From positions 1-9,885 of the forward strand of contig DATMRW010000001.1 of NCBI GenBank assembly GCA_035565775.1: 9,885 nucleotides of DNA. The letters run 5' to 3'. Source of the DNA: PRO6 sp035565775 (GTDB lineage: Bacteria > Pseudomonadota > Alphaproteobacteria > Rhizobiales > Xanthobacteraceae). Positions 1 to 5,766 of the stretch are shown piece after piece. The notes under the pieces were generated by a model, which did no database searches, was not told the origin of the DNA, and saw only the letters and a program-made list of their open reading frames with translations. The translations under genes were made by a program, and so were the position numbers. The first letter of the stretch is position 1. Each line of letters begins with the position of its first letter.

Positions 1-1629
1 CCGGGCGAGGACGGCGCGGCGTTCGTCCGCCGCCATTGGGGCGCCTATGTCGCGATCCGGCCGTCGGGCGACGGGATGGAGGTCCTGCGCGACCCCTCGG
101 CCATGGCGCCGTGCTACGTCGCGAAGGCGGGACCGGTCTGGCTGGTCACGGATGCGCCGCGGCTCCTGCTGGAACAGGGCGGTCTCGGCTTCGCGGTCGA
201 CTGGCCCGTCGTGATCGCTTCGCTGGTCAGCCGCGATTGGCGGAGCGAGCGAACCGCGCTCGCCGGGATCGAGGAGGTGCTGCCCGGAACGACGGCGCTG
301 CTCGGGCCCGATGCCGTGACCCGTCGGCGGGCATGGGACCCGTGGGACTTTGCGCGGCCGGCACGAGGCCAGGACCTTTCGTCGGAGGCGCTTGCCGACA
401 CGATCGACTGCTGCGCGGCGGCCTGGAGCCGGGTCTATCGGCGGCCGCTCATAGAGATTTCGGGAGGGCTCGATTCGGCCATCGTCGCTGCGGCGTTCGC
501 GCGCCAAGCCCAGGATCCGCGCCTGGTCACCTTCGCGGCTGGGCCGGGCGATCCGGCCGAGCTCGGCTATGCCCAGGCGATCGCCGACCATCTGGGGCTC
601 CCTTTGGAGGTCACCCGCCCCGAGATCGAGGACGTGGACCTCACCCGGTCGCAGGCCTGCGACCTTCCACGCCCCAACGCGCGCGCGTTTACCCAGGCGG
701 CCGATGCGCTCAGCCGTGGACATGCCGAAGCCATCGGCGCGGACGTGTTCGCCAGCGGGGGCGGCGGCGACGACCTGTTCGGCTACCGGCAGTCCGTCAC
801 GCCGGCCATCGACCGCCTGGTCTCGGAAGGACCCGGGCAGGGTGTCGTCCGGACGCTCGACGAGATCGCGCGAATCAGCCACGCCAACTTCTGGGAGGCC
901 GCGGCCCGGTTCGTGCGCCGGCTTGCCGTGCGACCGCCGCCCGCCGTTCGAACCGATGCGAGGCTGCTCGCTCCGGGCGCGATCGACAGGGCGACAACCC
1001 CCGCCAGCGCGGACGGTCGCCGCAGCCGGCTTCCCGGCAAGGCCGCGCACGTCCGCGCCATTGCCACGCTGCCCAATCACCTCGAGGGCCATGGCCGCGC
1101 CGCGTTCGCGCCGGTGCTGTTCCCGCTCCTGTCGCAGCCGGTCGTCGAGTTCTGCCTCGCGGTCCCGAGCTGGCACTGGTGCGAGGGCGGGCGGAACCGT
1201 TCGCTCGCCCGGCGCGGCTTTGCCAGCCGGCTTCCCGGGCCAGTGATCGAGCGCCGTTCGAAGGGAGCGTTCGAGGGGTTCTGCGCGCGTCTGTTCGAGC
1301 GCAACCGCGCGTGCGTCGGCGAGATGTTGCTTGATGGCGTGCTCGCGGGACAGGAGATCATCGACGGCTCCGCGGTCAAAGCCGCGATCCGGAACCCGGC
1401 ACCGTCGGGCGAGCTGGTGATGCGGCTGCTGTCGCTGGTCGACGTGGAGGCGTGGCTGCAGAGCTGGCCCGGGACGGAGTTCGCCAGAAGTGACCGGCTG
1501 TCCACCGGATTAGGGAAGCCTCATTGCGTAGAATGGCTATCAGATACCACAACCGGCACCACATGCCGCCGTCGGTACGGACCTTCGCTTGACAGGGCAG
1601 TTCTTCGTGGGAGTGTTCACGGAATCTAA
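1..1629 (+). CDS. Lasso peptide cyclase (asparagine-synthetase-like), 5'-truncated by window edge
   Basis: The frame is open from base 1, so the start lies upstream; 542 codons are visible. Established family role: these enzymes use ATP to activate an Asp/Glu side chain of a precursor peptide and close the macrolactam ring of a lasso peptide in the cytoplasm. Seen: an N-terminal glutaminase-like domain remnant with RRHWGAY (about codons 10-16), then the PP-loop ATP-binding motif SGGLDS (codons 154-159), the second synthetase motif SGGGGDDLFGY (from codon 252), and the typical cyclase block LLSQPVVEF...GGRNRSLARRGF with RRSKG (codons 418-422). The usual terminal motif VEAWLQSW falls at about codons 482-489. 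A further 53 residues with atypical composition follow and may be read-through into non-native sequence. No protease/RRE, isopeptidase or transporter gene follows, so this is probably the last biosynthetic gene of its cluster. A different RiPP-type or ordinary asparagine synthetase is less likely. Confidence 0.88.
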   Translation, partial: PGEDGAAFVRRHWGAYVAIRPSGDGMEVLRDPSAMAPCYVAKAGPVWLVTDAPRLLLEQGGLGFAVDWPVVIASLVSRDWRSERTALAGIEEVLPGTTALLGPDAVTRRRAWDPWDFARPARGQDLSSEALADTIDCCAAAWSRVYRRPLIEISGGLDSAIVAAAFARQAQDPRLVTFAAGPGDPAELGYAQAIADHLGLPLEVTRPEIEDVDLTRSQACDLPRPNARAFTQAADALSRGHAEAIGADVFASGGGGDDLFGYRQSVTPAIDRLVSEGPGQGVVRTLDEIARISHANFWEAAARFVRRLAVRPPPAVRTDARLLAPGAIDRATTPASADGRRSRLPGKAAHVRAIATLPNHLEGHGRAAFAPVLFPLLSQPVVEFCLAVPSWHWCEGGRNRSLARRGFASRLPGPVIERRSKGAFEGFCARLFERNRACVGEMLLDGVLAGQEIIDGSAVKAAIRNPAPSGELVMRLLSLVDVEAWLQSWPGTEFARSDRLSTGLGKPHCVEWLSDTTTGTTCRRRYGPSLDRAVLRGSVHGI

Positions 1630-1750
1630 GGTCGCCGAGGCAAGTCTTCTGCTCGCGGCGAAGGGCCTGCCAGTAGGCTAACAGACCTGCCGGTTCGGGC
1701 CAGGGATGGCAGCTTCGCGCCCGTGAGCGCCGCCCAAGGAAGGGGTCGCG

Positions 1751-1778
1751 CTTGTATTTGGCCTGCCAGTGCCTATCT
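1751..1778 (+). promoter_or_regulatory. Putative RpoH-like promoter of NEGG-box gene copy 1
   Basis: CTTG at 1751-1754 is followed after 17 nt by CCTATCT at 1772-1778. This resembles the CTTG...CYTATnT pattern known for alphaproteobacterial heat-shock sigma factor sites. The CTTGTATT box recurs in front of the paralogous gene (3778-3785) at nearly the same distance from the start codon, which is the main reason to believe it. The sigma assignment is inference; a housekeeping promoter (TTGTAT, 16 nt, TATCTA) can be read in the same bases. Confidence 0.42.
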
Positions 1779-1816
1779 AGGTCTTATCGGTGGCACAGCG
1801 CAGCAGGCGCCATCGG

Positions 1817-1851
1817 CTGAGAGACATGCGAGCTCCCGCTTACGAGGAGCT
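1817..1851 (+). promoter_or_regulatory. Conserved leader with ribosome-binding-site hairpin, copy 1
   Basis: The leader carries CTGAGAG (1817-1823) and AGCTCCCGCT (1831-1840), both also found before the paralogue at 3842. AGCTCC (1831-1836) is perfectly complementary to GGAGCT (1846-1851), with a 9-nt loop. This stem would cover the GAGGAG ribosome binding site (1844-1849), which lies 6 nt before the ATG. Such pairing could make translation conditional, for example on temperature; that role is inference. Confidence 0.42.
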
Positions 1852-1855
1852 TGCC

Positions 1856-2053
1856 ATGACGCAGCATCTGATTTCCGAAACCACCCCCGACAGTTGGGAA
1901 AACGAAGGCGGCAGCCTGCCCTCGTCCTATCCCGAGTTCGCTAGCGTCCCCCGCTTTCTCACCGCGCTCTACGTCGTCGACGGCTACGCATACGCAAGCC
2001 TCGCGGATGCCGTTGCGCAGAAACCCCGGCTGTTTGGGAGTGCCAGCCTGTGA
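1856..2053 (+). CDS. NEGG-box small protein, copy 1 (unknown function)
   Basis: A 65-aa protein; I do not recognise a named family. ATG 1856 is chosen because GAGGAG sits 6 nt upstream and the same distance structure is found in the paralogue. Seen: DSWENEGG at residues 12-19 and YVVDGYAYASLADAVAQ at 39-55. Both boxes occur in the 143-aa protein at 3881-4312, with the same 25-residue spacing between the Trp and the first aligned Tyr, and 9 of 17 residues identical in the second box. There is no signal peptide, membrane span or Cys. The stop TGA overlaps the GTG start of a 30-aa membrane peptide (GTGA), suggesting translational coupling. The gene lies between the lasso cyclase and nhaA. Longer starts upstream (for example 1790) would run through the conserved leader and are disfavoured. 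Its real-gene status rests on the paralogy; its function is unknown. Confidence 0.78.
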   Translation: MTQHLISETTPDSWENEGGSLPSSYPEFASVPRFLTALYVVDGYAYASLADAVAQKPRLFGSASL

Positions 2054-2142
2054 TACCCCGCGACAGTCAAGCTCCGGACTACTTCGCAGTGTTGACGCCG
2101 TTCGCCGCGCTGGCCCTGCTGATCTGGTGGATGGTCAACTAG
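2050..2142 (+). CDS. Small single-span membrane peptide (30 aa)
   Basis: It starts with GTG inside the overlap GTGA with the preceding gene's stop and encodes 30 residues. A short polar N-terminus (IPRDSQAPDY) is followed by a continuous hydrophobic segment of about 18 residues (FAVLTPFAALALLIWWMV) ending in Asn. This is the profile of a one-span inner-membrane microprotein. It has no ribosome binding site of its own beyond the upstream coding sequence, consistent with coupled translation. Its TAG at 2140-2142 lies 8 bp inside the end of the convergent nhaA gene. The tight overlap and clean hydrophobic profile support it; no homologue is known to me. A partner role with the 65-aa protein, or with the antiporter, is speculation. 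Confidence 0.5.
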   Translation: MIPRDSQAPDYFAVLTPFAALALLIWWMVN

Positions 2143-3454
2143 GCTTTCCGCGATTTCCCGACGTAACCCAAGAGACGGCCAACAAGCCCACGATAGCCGA
2201 CGCGAGCGAAGCAAGAAGAATCCCCAGCTTAGCGGCCGCGAGCAGGGTGGGCGGGTAAGCCAGGTTCGCAATGAAAAAGGACATCGTAAAGCCGATCCCG
2301 GTCAGGAAGGCGCCGGCCGTGAGGAAGGACCAGTTCAGGCCCGCCCCGAGCGCCGCCAGACCACAGCGCAGCGCCAGCCAGCTGAAGAGCAGAACGCCGA
2401 TCGGCTTGCCGAAGACCAGCGCGACAAAGATCGCAACGGAGACAGGCTGGACGTCGGACGCGGAAAACGCGACCCCCGCATTGGCCAGGGCGAAGAGGGG
2501 CATGATCGCGAACCCGACCCAGGGGTGCAGCATCATCTCCAGTCGCTCCAACGGCGACAGGGACTCGCTGATAGCCCGGCCCGCTTCCACAAGGTCGCGG
2601 CGATCCGATGTATCCCCGCTCCACTCGTGATCGCGCGGCTCGAGGACGTTCCCGAGGATGGCGCGCAGACGCGGCACGCCTACCCAGATGCGCGTCGGGG
2701 TCATCAGCCCGAGGATGACGCCGGCGATCGTCGCGTGGATGCCGGAGGAATCGAGGCACAGCCAAACCGCGCCTCCGAGGAGGAAGTATATCGGCAGGCT
2801 CCTGATGCCGAGACGAGCGACAATGGCGATTACGCCCAGGACAAAAAGCGCGAGACCGATAGCGACGAAATTCAACGCGCCCCCGTAACCGATCGCCACG
2901 ACAAGGATCGCGCCGATGTCGTCGAAGATTGCCAGGGCTATGAGGAACAGGCGCAGGCTATGGGGAACGCGCGAACCAAAGAGCGCAAGCCCCCCGATCA
3001 CGAACGCCGTATCGGTGGCCATTACGGTTCCCCAGCCGTGCGTGCCGCCTTCTCCGGCCAGGATCGCAATATAGATCGAGACGGGAACTACCATGCCGCC
3101 GAGCGCAGCTGCGAAAGGAAGTGCTGCCGTTCGCAGGTTTCGCAACTCGCCGAGGGCGAACTCGCGCTTCATCTCCAGGGAGACCACGAAGAAGAAGAAG
3201 GTCATCAACCCGTCGTTGATCCAGTGCACCGTTGAACGGGTGAAGTCCAACGGACCGAGCTGCAGGCCGATCTGCAACTCCCAGAACGCCAGGAATTGCT
3301 CAGACCAGGCGGTATTGGCCACGATCAATGCGGCTATCGTCGCGACCAGCAACAAGCCCCCCGCAGCAGCCTCGACCTGGAGGAACCGCGCGAAGGGCTT
3401 CGTAATCCGGTCGGCGAACTCGTGCGGAAGGCCGGGGCTTCCGGGATCGATCAT
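2135..3454 (-). CDS. nhaA: Na+/H+ antiporter NhaA
   Basis: 439 aa, slightly longer than the roughly 390-aa E. coli protein. It is an inner-membrane antiporter that expels Na+ (or Li+) in exchange for two protons, for salt and alkaline-pH tolerance. Seen: multiple hydrophobic spans and the unwound-helix motif ATDTAF (T147/D148, matching E. coli T132/D133). The ion-binding pair is FDD (D178-D179, equivalent to D163/D164), and GIHATIAG has H240 aligned with the H225 region. FGKPIG carries K350, equivalent to K300, after PLFALANAG. A hydrophilic loop at about 270-300 accounts for some of the extra length. ATG 3454 is preceded by an AGGATGAG purine stretch. The gene is transcribed away from NEGG-box copy 2 and into copy 1 plus the 30-aa peptide, overlapping the latter by 8 bp tail to tail. 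All key residues are intact, so it should be functional. Confidence 0.97.
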   Translation of the reverse strand: MIDPGSPGLPHEFADRITKPFARFLQVEAAAGGLLLVATIAALIVANTAWSEQFLAFWELQIGLQLGPLDFTRSTVHWINDGLMTFFFFVVSLEMKREFALGELRNLRTAALPFAAALGGMVVPVSIYIAILAGEGGTHGWGTVMATDTAFVIGGLALFGSRVPHSLRLFLIALAIFDDIGAILVVAIGYGGALNFVAIGLALFVLGVIAIVARLGIRSLPIYFLLGGAVWLCLDSSGIHATIAGVILGLMTPTRIWVGVPRLRAILGNVLEPRDHEWSGDTSDRRDLVEAGRAISESLSPLERLEMMLHPWVGFAIMPLFALANAGVAFSASDVQPVSVAIFVALVFGKPIGVLLFSWLALRCGLAALGAGLNWSFLTAGAFLTGIGFTMSFFIANLAYPPTLLAAAKLGILLASLASAIVGLLAVSWVTSGNRGKPS

Positions 3455-3777
3455 CTCATCCTCTTCATACTGCGGCCTGATGGGTGGTCGCGTTTAGACG
3501 TGTGGGCGGAACGGTATGTCTGCACGCCGCAATGGCAGGGGACATGATCCTAACGTGCGAAGCGGTAGATCGGCCCTATCCCGTACGCACCGTAGCCTGT
3601 GCATCAAGGGCCGCAGGATCTCCCTAGTGCGCCCGGCGTGTAATGTCCGCAGTGGGGAATGCCCCAAGCTTGGCGCATCGACCGCCTAGGGGCGCTCTGC
3701 AAACCTTGGTGGAAGCACCGTAAATCCGACCTCGCGGCAGCTTTGTGTGGCATTGGGACGCGTCATCAGGCCTTCCA
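3455..3777. other. Divergent intergenic region between nhaA and NEGG-box copy 2
   Basis: No convincing gene. It must hold the nhaA promoter on the minus strand, but I cannot place -35/-10 boxes with confidence. A short perfect hairpin, TGGGG-AATG-CCCCA, lies at 3653-3666; it has no T-run and is not a clear terminator. The minus-strand open frame at 3686-4042 is antisense to the NEGG-box gene, has no family features, and was not accepted. Confidence 0.5.
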
Positions 3778-3805
3778 CTTGTATTCGGCGCGCTTCTCCC
3801 CACGT
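3778..3805 (+). promoter_or_regulatory. Putative RpoH-like promoter of NEGG-box gene copy 2
   Basis: CTTG at 3778-3781 is followed after 17 nt by CCCACGT (3799-3805), a weaker -10 than that of copy 1. The box CTTGTATT plus the following C/T-GGC is shared with 1751-1763. CTTGTATT lies 64 nt before CTGAGAG here and 66 nt before it in copy 1. The shared element is seen directly; the sigma factor is inferred. Confidence 0.38.
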
Positions 3806-3841
3806 TAGCGAGATCGCACCCCGATTACGAGCAACGTGCGA

Positions 3842-3874
3842 CTGAGAGTGTGGCAGCTCCCGCTCCTGCGGAGA
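3842..3874 (+). promoter_or_regulatory. Conserved leader and ribosome binding site, copy 2
   Basis: CTGAGAG (3842-3848) and CAGCTCCCGCT (3854-3864) match the leader of copy 1, and in both genes CTGAGAG begins exactly 39 nt before the start codon. GGAGA (3870-3874) is the ribosome binding site, 6 nt before TTG 3881. CTCC (3863-3866, or 3857-3860) can pair with GGAG (3870-3873), again masking the site, though the stem is shorter than in copy 1. Confidence 0.42.
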
Positions 3875-3880
3875 TACGCC

Positions 3881-4312
3881 TTGACCAGCCAATCCCCCCA
3901 AAACGCCAACTTCAGTGCCTTTTCGTCGGCTGCGGACGAAGCGTGTCAAGCCGACCGAGCCGGTGTTCGCACAGCCAGAACCTCGGAAGAGCGGAAGGTT
4001 CTCGCTCTGGAGATGATCGCTGACCAACTCGCCCTGATTCACGCCGATCTCTGCGCCATCGACGATTTTTCCCGCGGCGGCGGAGCCAGCATCGAAACAG
4101 CTCCCGACAACGGCGAAGCCGAACAGGATCGCTGGGACAACGAAGGCGGTGGCTTCACGGAGGAGTCAGCATTGGATCCGGACATCACCAGCTCGACGGA
4201 GCAGTACTATGCGGTCGGCGGGTACCGCTATACCGACCTGCAGCATGCGATAGCGCAGGCCAAGAGGGCGCGGCGAGCGACCGCATCCGGCGAGCAGCGC
4301 CTCGCCGGATAG
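3881..4312 (+). CDS. NEGG-box protein, copy 2 (143 aa, TTG start, unknown function)
   Basis: I do not recognise a named family. TTG 3881 is chosen over the GTG at 3836 because its distance to the conserved leader is identical to that of the ATG in copy 1, and GGAGA precedes it. Seen: a polar, Ala/Glu-rich N-terminal half with a likely amphipathic helix at about 34-62 (TSEERKVLALEMIADQLALI), which is absent from copy 1. Then come DRWDNEGG (83-90) and YAVGGYRYTDLQHAIAQ (110-126), the two boxes shared with the 65-aa protein at 1856. The C-terminus is basic (AKRARRATASGEQR). No signal peptide or membrane span is visible, so it is probably cytoplasmic. The transglutaminase-like gene begins 41 bp downstream on the same strand, so the two are probably co-transcribed. 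The N-terminal extension may be a fusion or a separate interaction domain. Confidence 0.78.
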   Translation: MTSQSPQNANFSAFSSAADEACQADRAGVRTARTSEERKVLALEMIADQLALIHADLCAIDDFSRGGGASIETAPDNGEAEQDRWDNEGGGFTEESALDPDITSSTEQYYAVGGYRYTDLQHAIAQAKRARRATASGEQRLAG

Positions 4313-4353
4313 CCTTGCTCCTGGCTGGCTGTGTCGCTGTCGGGAGGTTTGGA

Positions 4354-5265
4354 ATGCTGCTGACCATCAAGCACACAACGGTCTACCGATACGGCAGGCC
4401 GGTGACCCTGCTGCCGCACCGCCTGATGCTGATCCCCAGGAGCAACCACACTCTCAATCTGCGGAGCACGCGCGTCAGCACCTCGCCGCCCGCGGAAATC
4501 GAATGGTCCCAGGATGTCTTCGGCAACCTGATCGCGACCGCCACGTTCTGCGAGGCCGCGAACCAACTGATCGTCTCCGGCGACATCGTCGTCGACCAGG
4601 GAGCATCCGCTTGGCCGATCTTCAAGATCGCCCCTCATGCGCACAGCTACCCTTTCGGATATTCCACGGCTGAGCGATCCACCTTGGGAGAGCTGCTGGT
4701 ACCCGAATACGAGGACGTCGCGGGGGAGATGGAGAAGTGGGCCAGAAGCATCGTGGCCGGCCAACGGACCGACACGCTCTCATTGCTGCAGGATCTTAGC
4801 AACGCGGTTCGCGGCTCGTGCGTATACGTCAAGCGCGACGATGAAGGCACGCAGCCACCCCTGGACACACTCCGCGCGGCCAGCGGCTCTTGCCGAGACC
4901 TGGCGACACTGTTCATCGAGGCAGCCCGCCATCTCGGCATTGGCGCACGCGCGGTGTCCGGCTATCTCTACGACCCGGTGCCGGCCGACACGGCCGACAG
5001 CCGGCAGCACGGTTCCACCCACGCATGGGCAGAGGTGTATCTGCCTTGTGCCGGATGGATCGCCTTCGACCCGACGAACAGTCGGATGGGCGAAGCCCAC
5101 TTGGTTCCGGTCGCAACCGCCCGCAGCATCGCCCAGATAAAGCCGGTCGACGGAAGCTTCGTCGGCGCACCTGAGGATTTTGTCGCCCTGGAGGTCGATG
5201 TCATCGTTGCCCAGGGCGGTGTTGCCGATGACGGGTTGGACGCACAGACGGGCCTGCGAGCGTAA
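4354..5265 (+). CDS. Transglutaminase-like cysteine protease
   Basis: 303 aa. ATG 4354 is preceded by GGGAGG (6-7 nt spacing), so the longer TTG start at 4315 is not needed. Seen: an N-terminal bacterial transglutaminase N-domain (residues 1 to about 85; the opening LLTIKHTTVYRYGRPV is typical), then a transglutaminase core. The catalytic triad is C180 in GSCRDLA, H223 in GSTHAWAEVYL and D239 in FDPTN. Members of this family act as cysteine peptidases or amidases on proteins or peptides; bacterial versions are often encoded in small stress or surface operons, with the substrate usually unknown. No signal peptide is visible, so it is probably cytoplasmic. It follows NEGG-box copy 2 by 41 bp. 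Lasso-peptide B proteases belong to a related fold, but this protein lacks the short protease-only layout and is far from the cyclase, so a lasso role is unlikely. Confidence 0.93.
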   Translation: MLLTIKHTTVYRYGRPVTLLPHRLMLIPRSNHTLNLRSTRVSTSPPAEIEWSQDVFGNLIATATFCEAANQLIVSGDIVVDQGASAWPIFKIAPHAHSYPFGYSTAERSTLGELLVPEYEDVAGEMEKWARSIVAGQRTDTLSLLQDLSNAVRGSCVYVKRDDEGTQPPLDTLRAASGSCRDLATLFIEAARHLGIGARAVSGYLYDPVPADTADSRQHGSTHAWAEVYLPCAGWIAFDPTNSRMGEAHLVPVATARSIAQIKPVDGSFVGAPEDFVALEVDVIVAQGGVADDGLDAQTGLRA

Positions 5266-5280
5266 GCGTATCGCTGCTTG

Positions 5281-5358
5281 CGCTCGGTCGTGGCGGAAAG
5301 CTGACTGTCAGCTCTCTTCGCTGCCACGACCACCTGAGCCGAGCGAATTCCGCTCAGG
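5281..5358 (+). other. Self-complementary leader with alternative hairpins
   Basis: Between the transglutaminase gene and the WGxxGxxG gene lie nested inverted repeats. CGCTCGG (5281-5287) pairs with CCGAGCG (5339-5345), GGTCGTGGC (5286-5294) with GCCACGACC (5323-5331), and AGCTG (5299-5303) with CAGCT (5309-5313). A competing hairpin, CCTGAGC (5333-5339) with GCTCAGG (5352-5358), shares base 5339 with the outer stem. No T-run follows, so a simple terminator is not indicated. It may be an attenuator, a processing site or a small RNA. Confidence 0.45.
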
Positions 5359-5421
5359 AGCTAACCGGGGAACAGGCGTTCTTTCTTCCAGTTTCTTGGC
5401 CGACGGGGACTAGGAAAGATC

Positions 5422-5709
5422 ATGCGGAAACTTCTGATGCCCGTCGCCGCTGTGGCTGTTGCCCTGATGGTGGCAGGCCCGGCGCGGCCCGCCACGAACG
5501 ACCGACCGGAGCCATATTCCGCGACGAACCCCGCGACGACGGTGGGCCCGCAGCTGCCTCGACAATCGGCCCGTCCACAACAACTTCCGCAGCCACAGCC
5601 GGTCCCGGTGCCCGCAACCGCCGATGAGGGCGGCGGCGGCTTCGACTGGGGCCTGCTTGGCCTGCTCGGACTCGCTGGGTTGCTCGGATACAGGAGACGG
5701 GGCGACTGA
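5422..5709 (+). CDS. WGxxGxxG-anchor secreted protein, 3' end altered by IS insertion
   Basis: 95 aa as it stands. ATG 5422 has AGGAAAG 4-10 nt upstream. Seen: a Sec-type signal peptide (MRKLL, then a hydrophobic stretch to about residue 18, with a likely cut after ARPA at 24). A Pro/Gln-rich low-complexity spacer follows (about 25-66), then GGGGFDWGLLGLLGLAGLLGYRRR. This is a C-terminal WGxxGxxG membrane helix with an Arg cluster, the layout of small exported proteins held by a C-terminal sorting/anchor helix. The stop TGA (5707-5709) is the first three bases of an IS3 element. Removing the IS and one target copy lets the frame continue from 7007 for 17 codons to TAA 7058-7060, giving an original length of 112 aa. 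The anchor helix is retained, so the shortened protein may still work. Function unknown. Confidence 0.72.
   Translation: MRKLLMPVAAVAVALMVAGPARPATNDRPEPYSATNPATTVGPQLPRQSARPQQLPQPQPVPVPATADEGGGGFDWGLLGLLGLAGLLGYRRRGD
5703..5706. repeat. Target-site duplication, left copy (CGAC)
   Basis: CGAC immediately precedes the left end of the IS3 element and is repeated at 7003-7006. Four bp is within the 3-5 bp range known for IS3-family insertions. The duplication marks an unrearranged insertion inside the WGxxGxxG gene. Confidence 0.85.
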
Positions 5710-5759
5710 GGTGGTCCCGCCTTCTTGGACAGGTTGGCGGCGAAGTTAAGCTAATCCCG
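5707..5759. repeat. IS3 left inverted repeat
   Basis: Three blocks (13, 9 and 13 bp) are perfectly complementary to the right end, separated by diverged segments that are longer here than in the right copy. The outermost TGA doubles as the stop codon of the interrupted host gene. Confidence 0.88.
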
Positions 5760-5766
5760 GATGTGA

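Noticed and set aside
36..1334. Long open frame (432 aa) overlapping the cyclase
   Set aside because: Arg/Pro-rich, no motifs; a high-GC shadow of the cyclase frame, which carries SGGLDS and the other family motifs.
1532..1681. Short open stretch reading ...LTGQFFVGVFTESKVAEASLLL... after the cyclase
   Set aside because: No ATG or ribosome binding site, begins just after a stop and overlaps the cyclase tail; could be a remnant but cannot be supported.
1664..1770. Direct repeat GGCCTGCCAGT (1664-1674 and 1760-1770)
   Set aside because: An 11-mer repeat is expected by chance in GC-rich DNA of this length, and the two copies lack extended homology.
2525..3235. 236-aa open frame antisense to nhaA
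   Set aside because: Charged, featureless translation of the opposite strand of a clear membrane protein gene.
3836..3880. Upstream GTG start for NEGG-box copy 2
   Set aside because: Would translate the conserved CTGAGAG/AGCTCCCGCT leader; TTG 3881 matches the spacing in the paralogue.
3686..4042. 118-aa minus-strand frame over the NEGG-box copy 2 leader
   Set aside because: No recognisable domain; overlaps a conserved leader and a better-supported gene on the other strand.
5281..5358. Rho-independent terminator after the transglutaminase gene
   Set aside because: Stable stems but no T-run follows, so it is kept as an unassigned structured leader.
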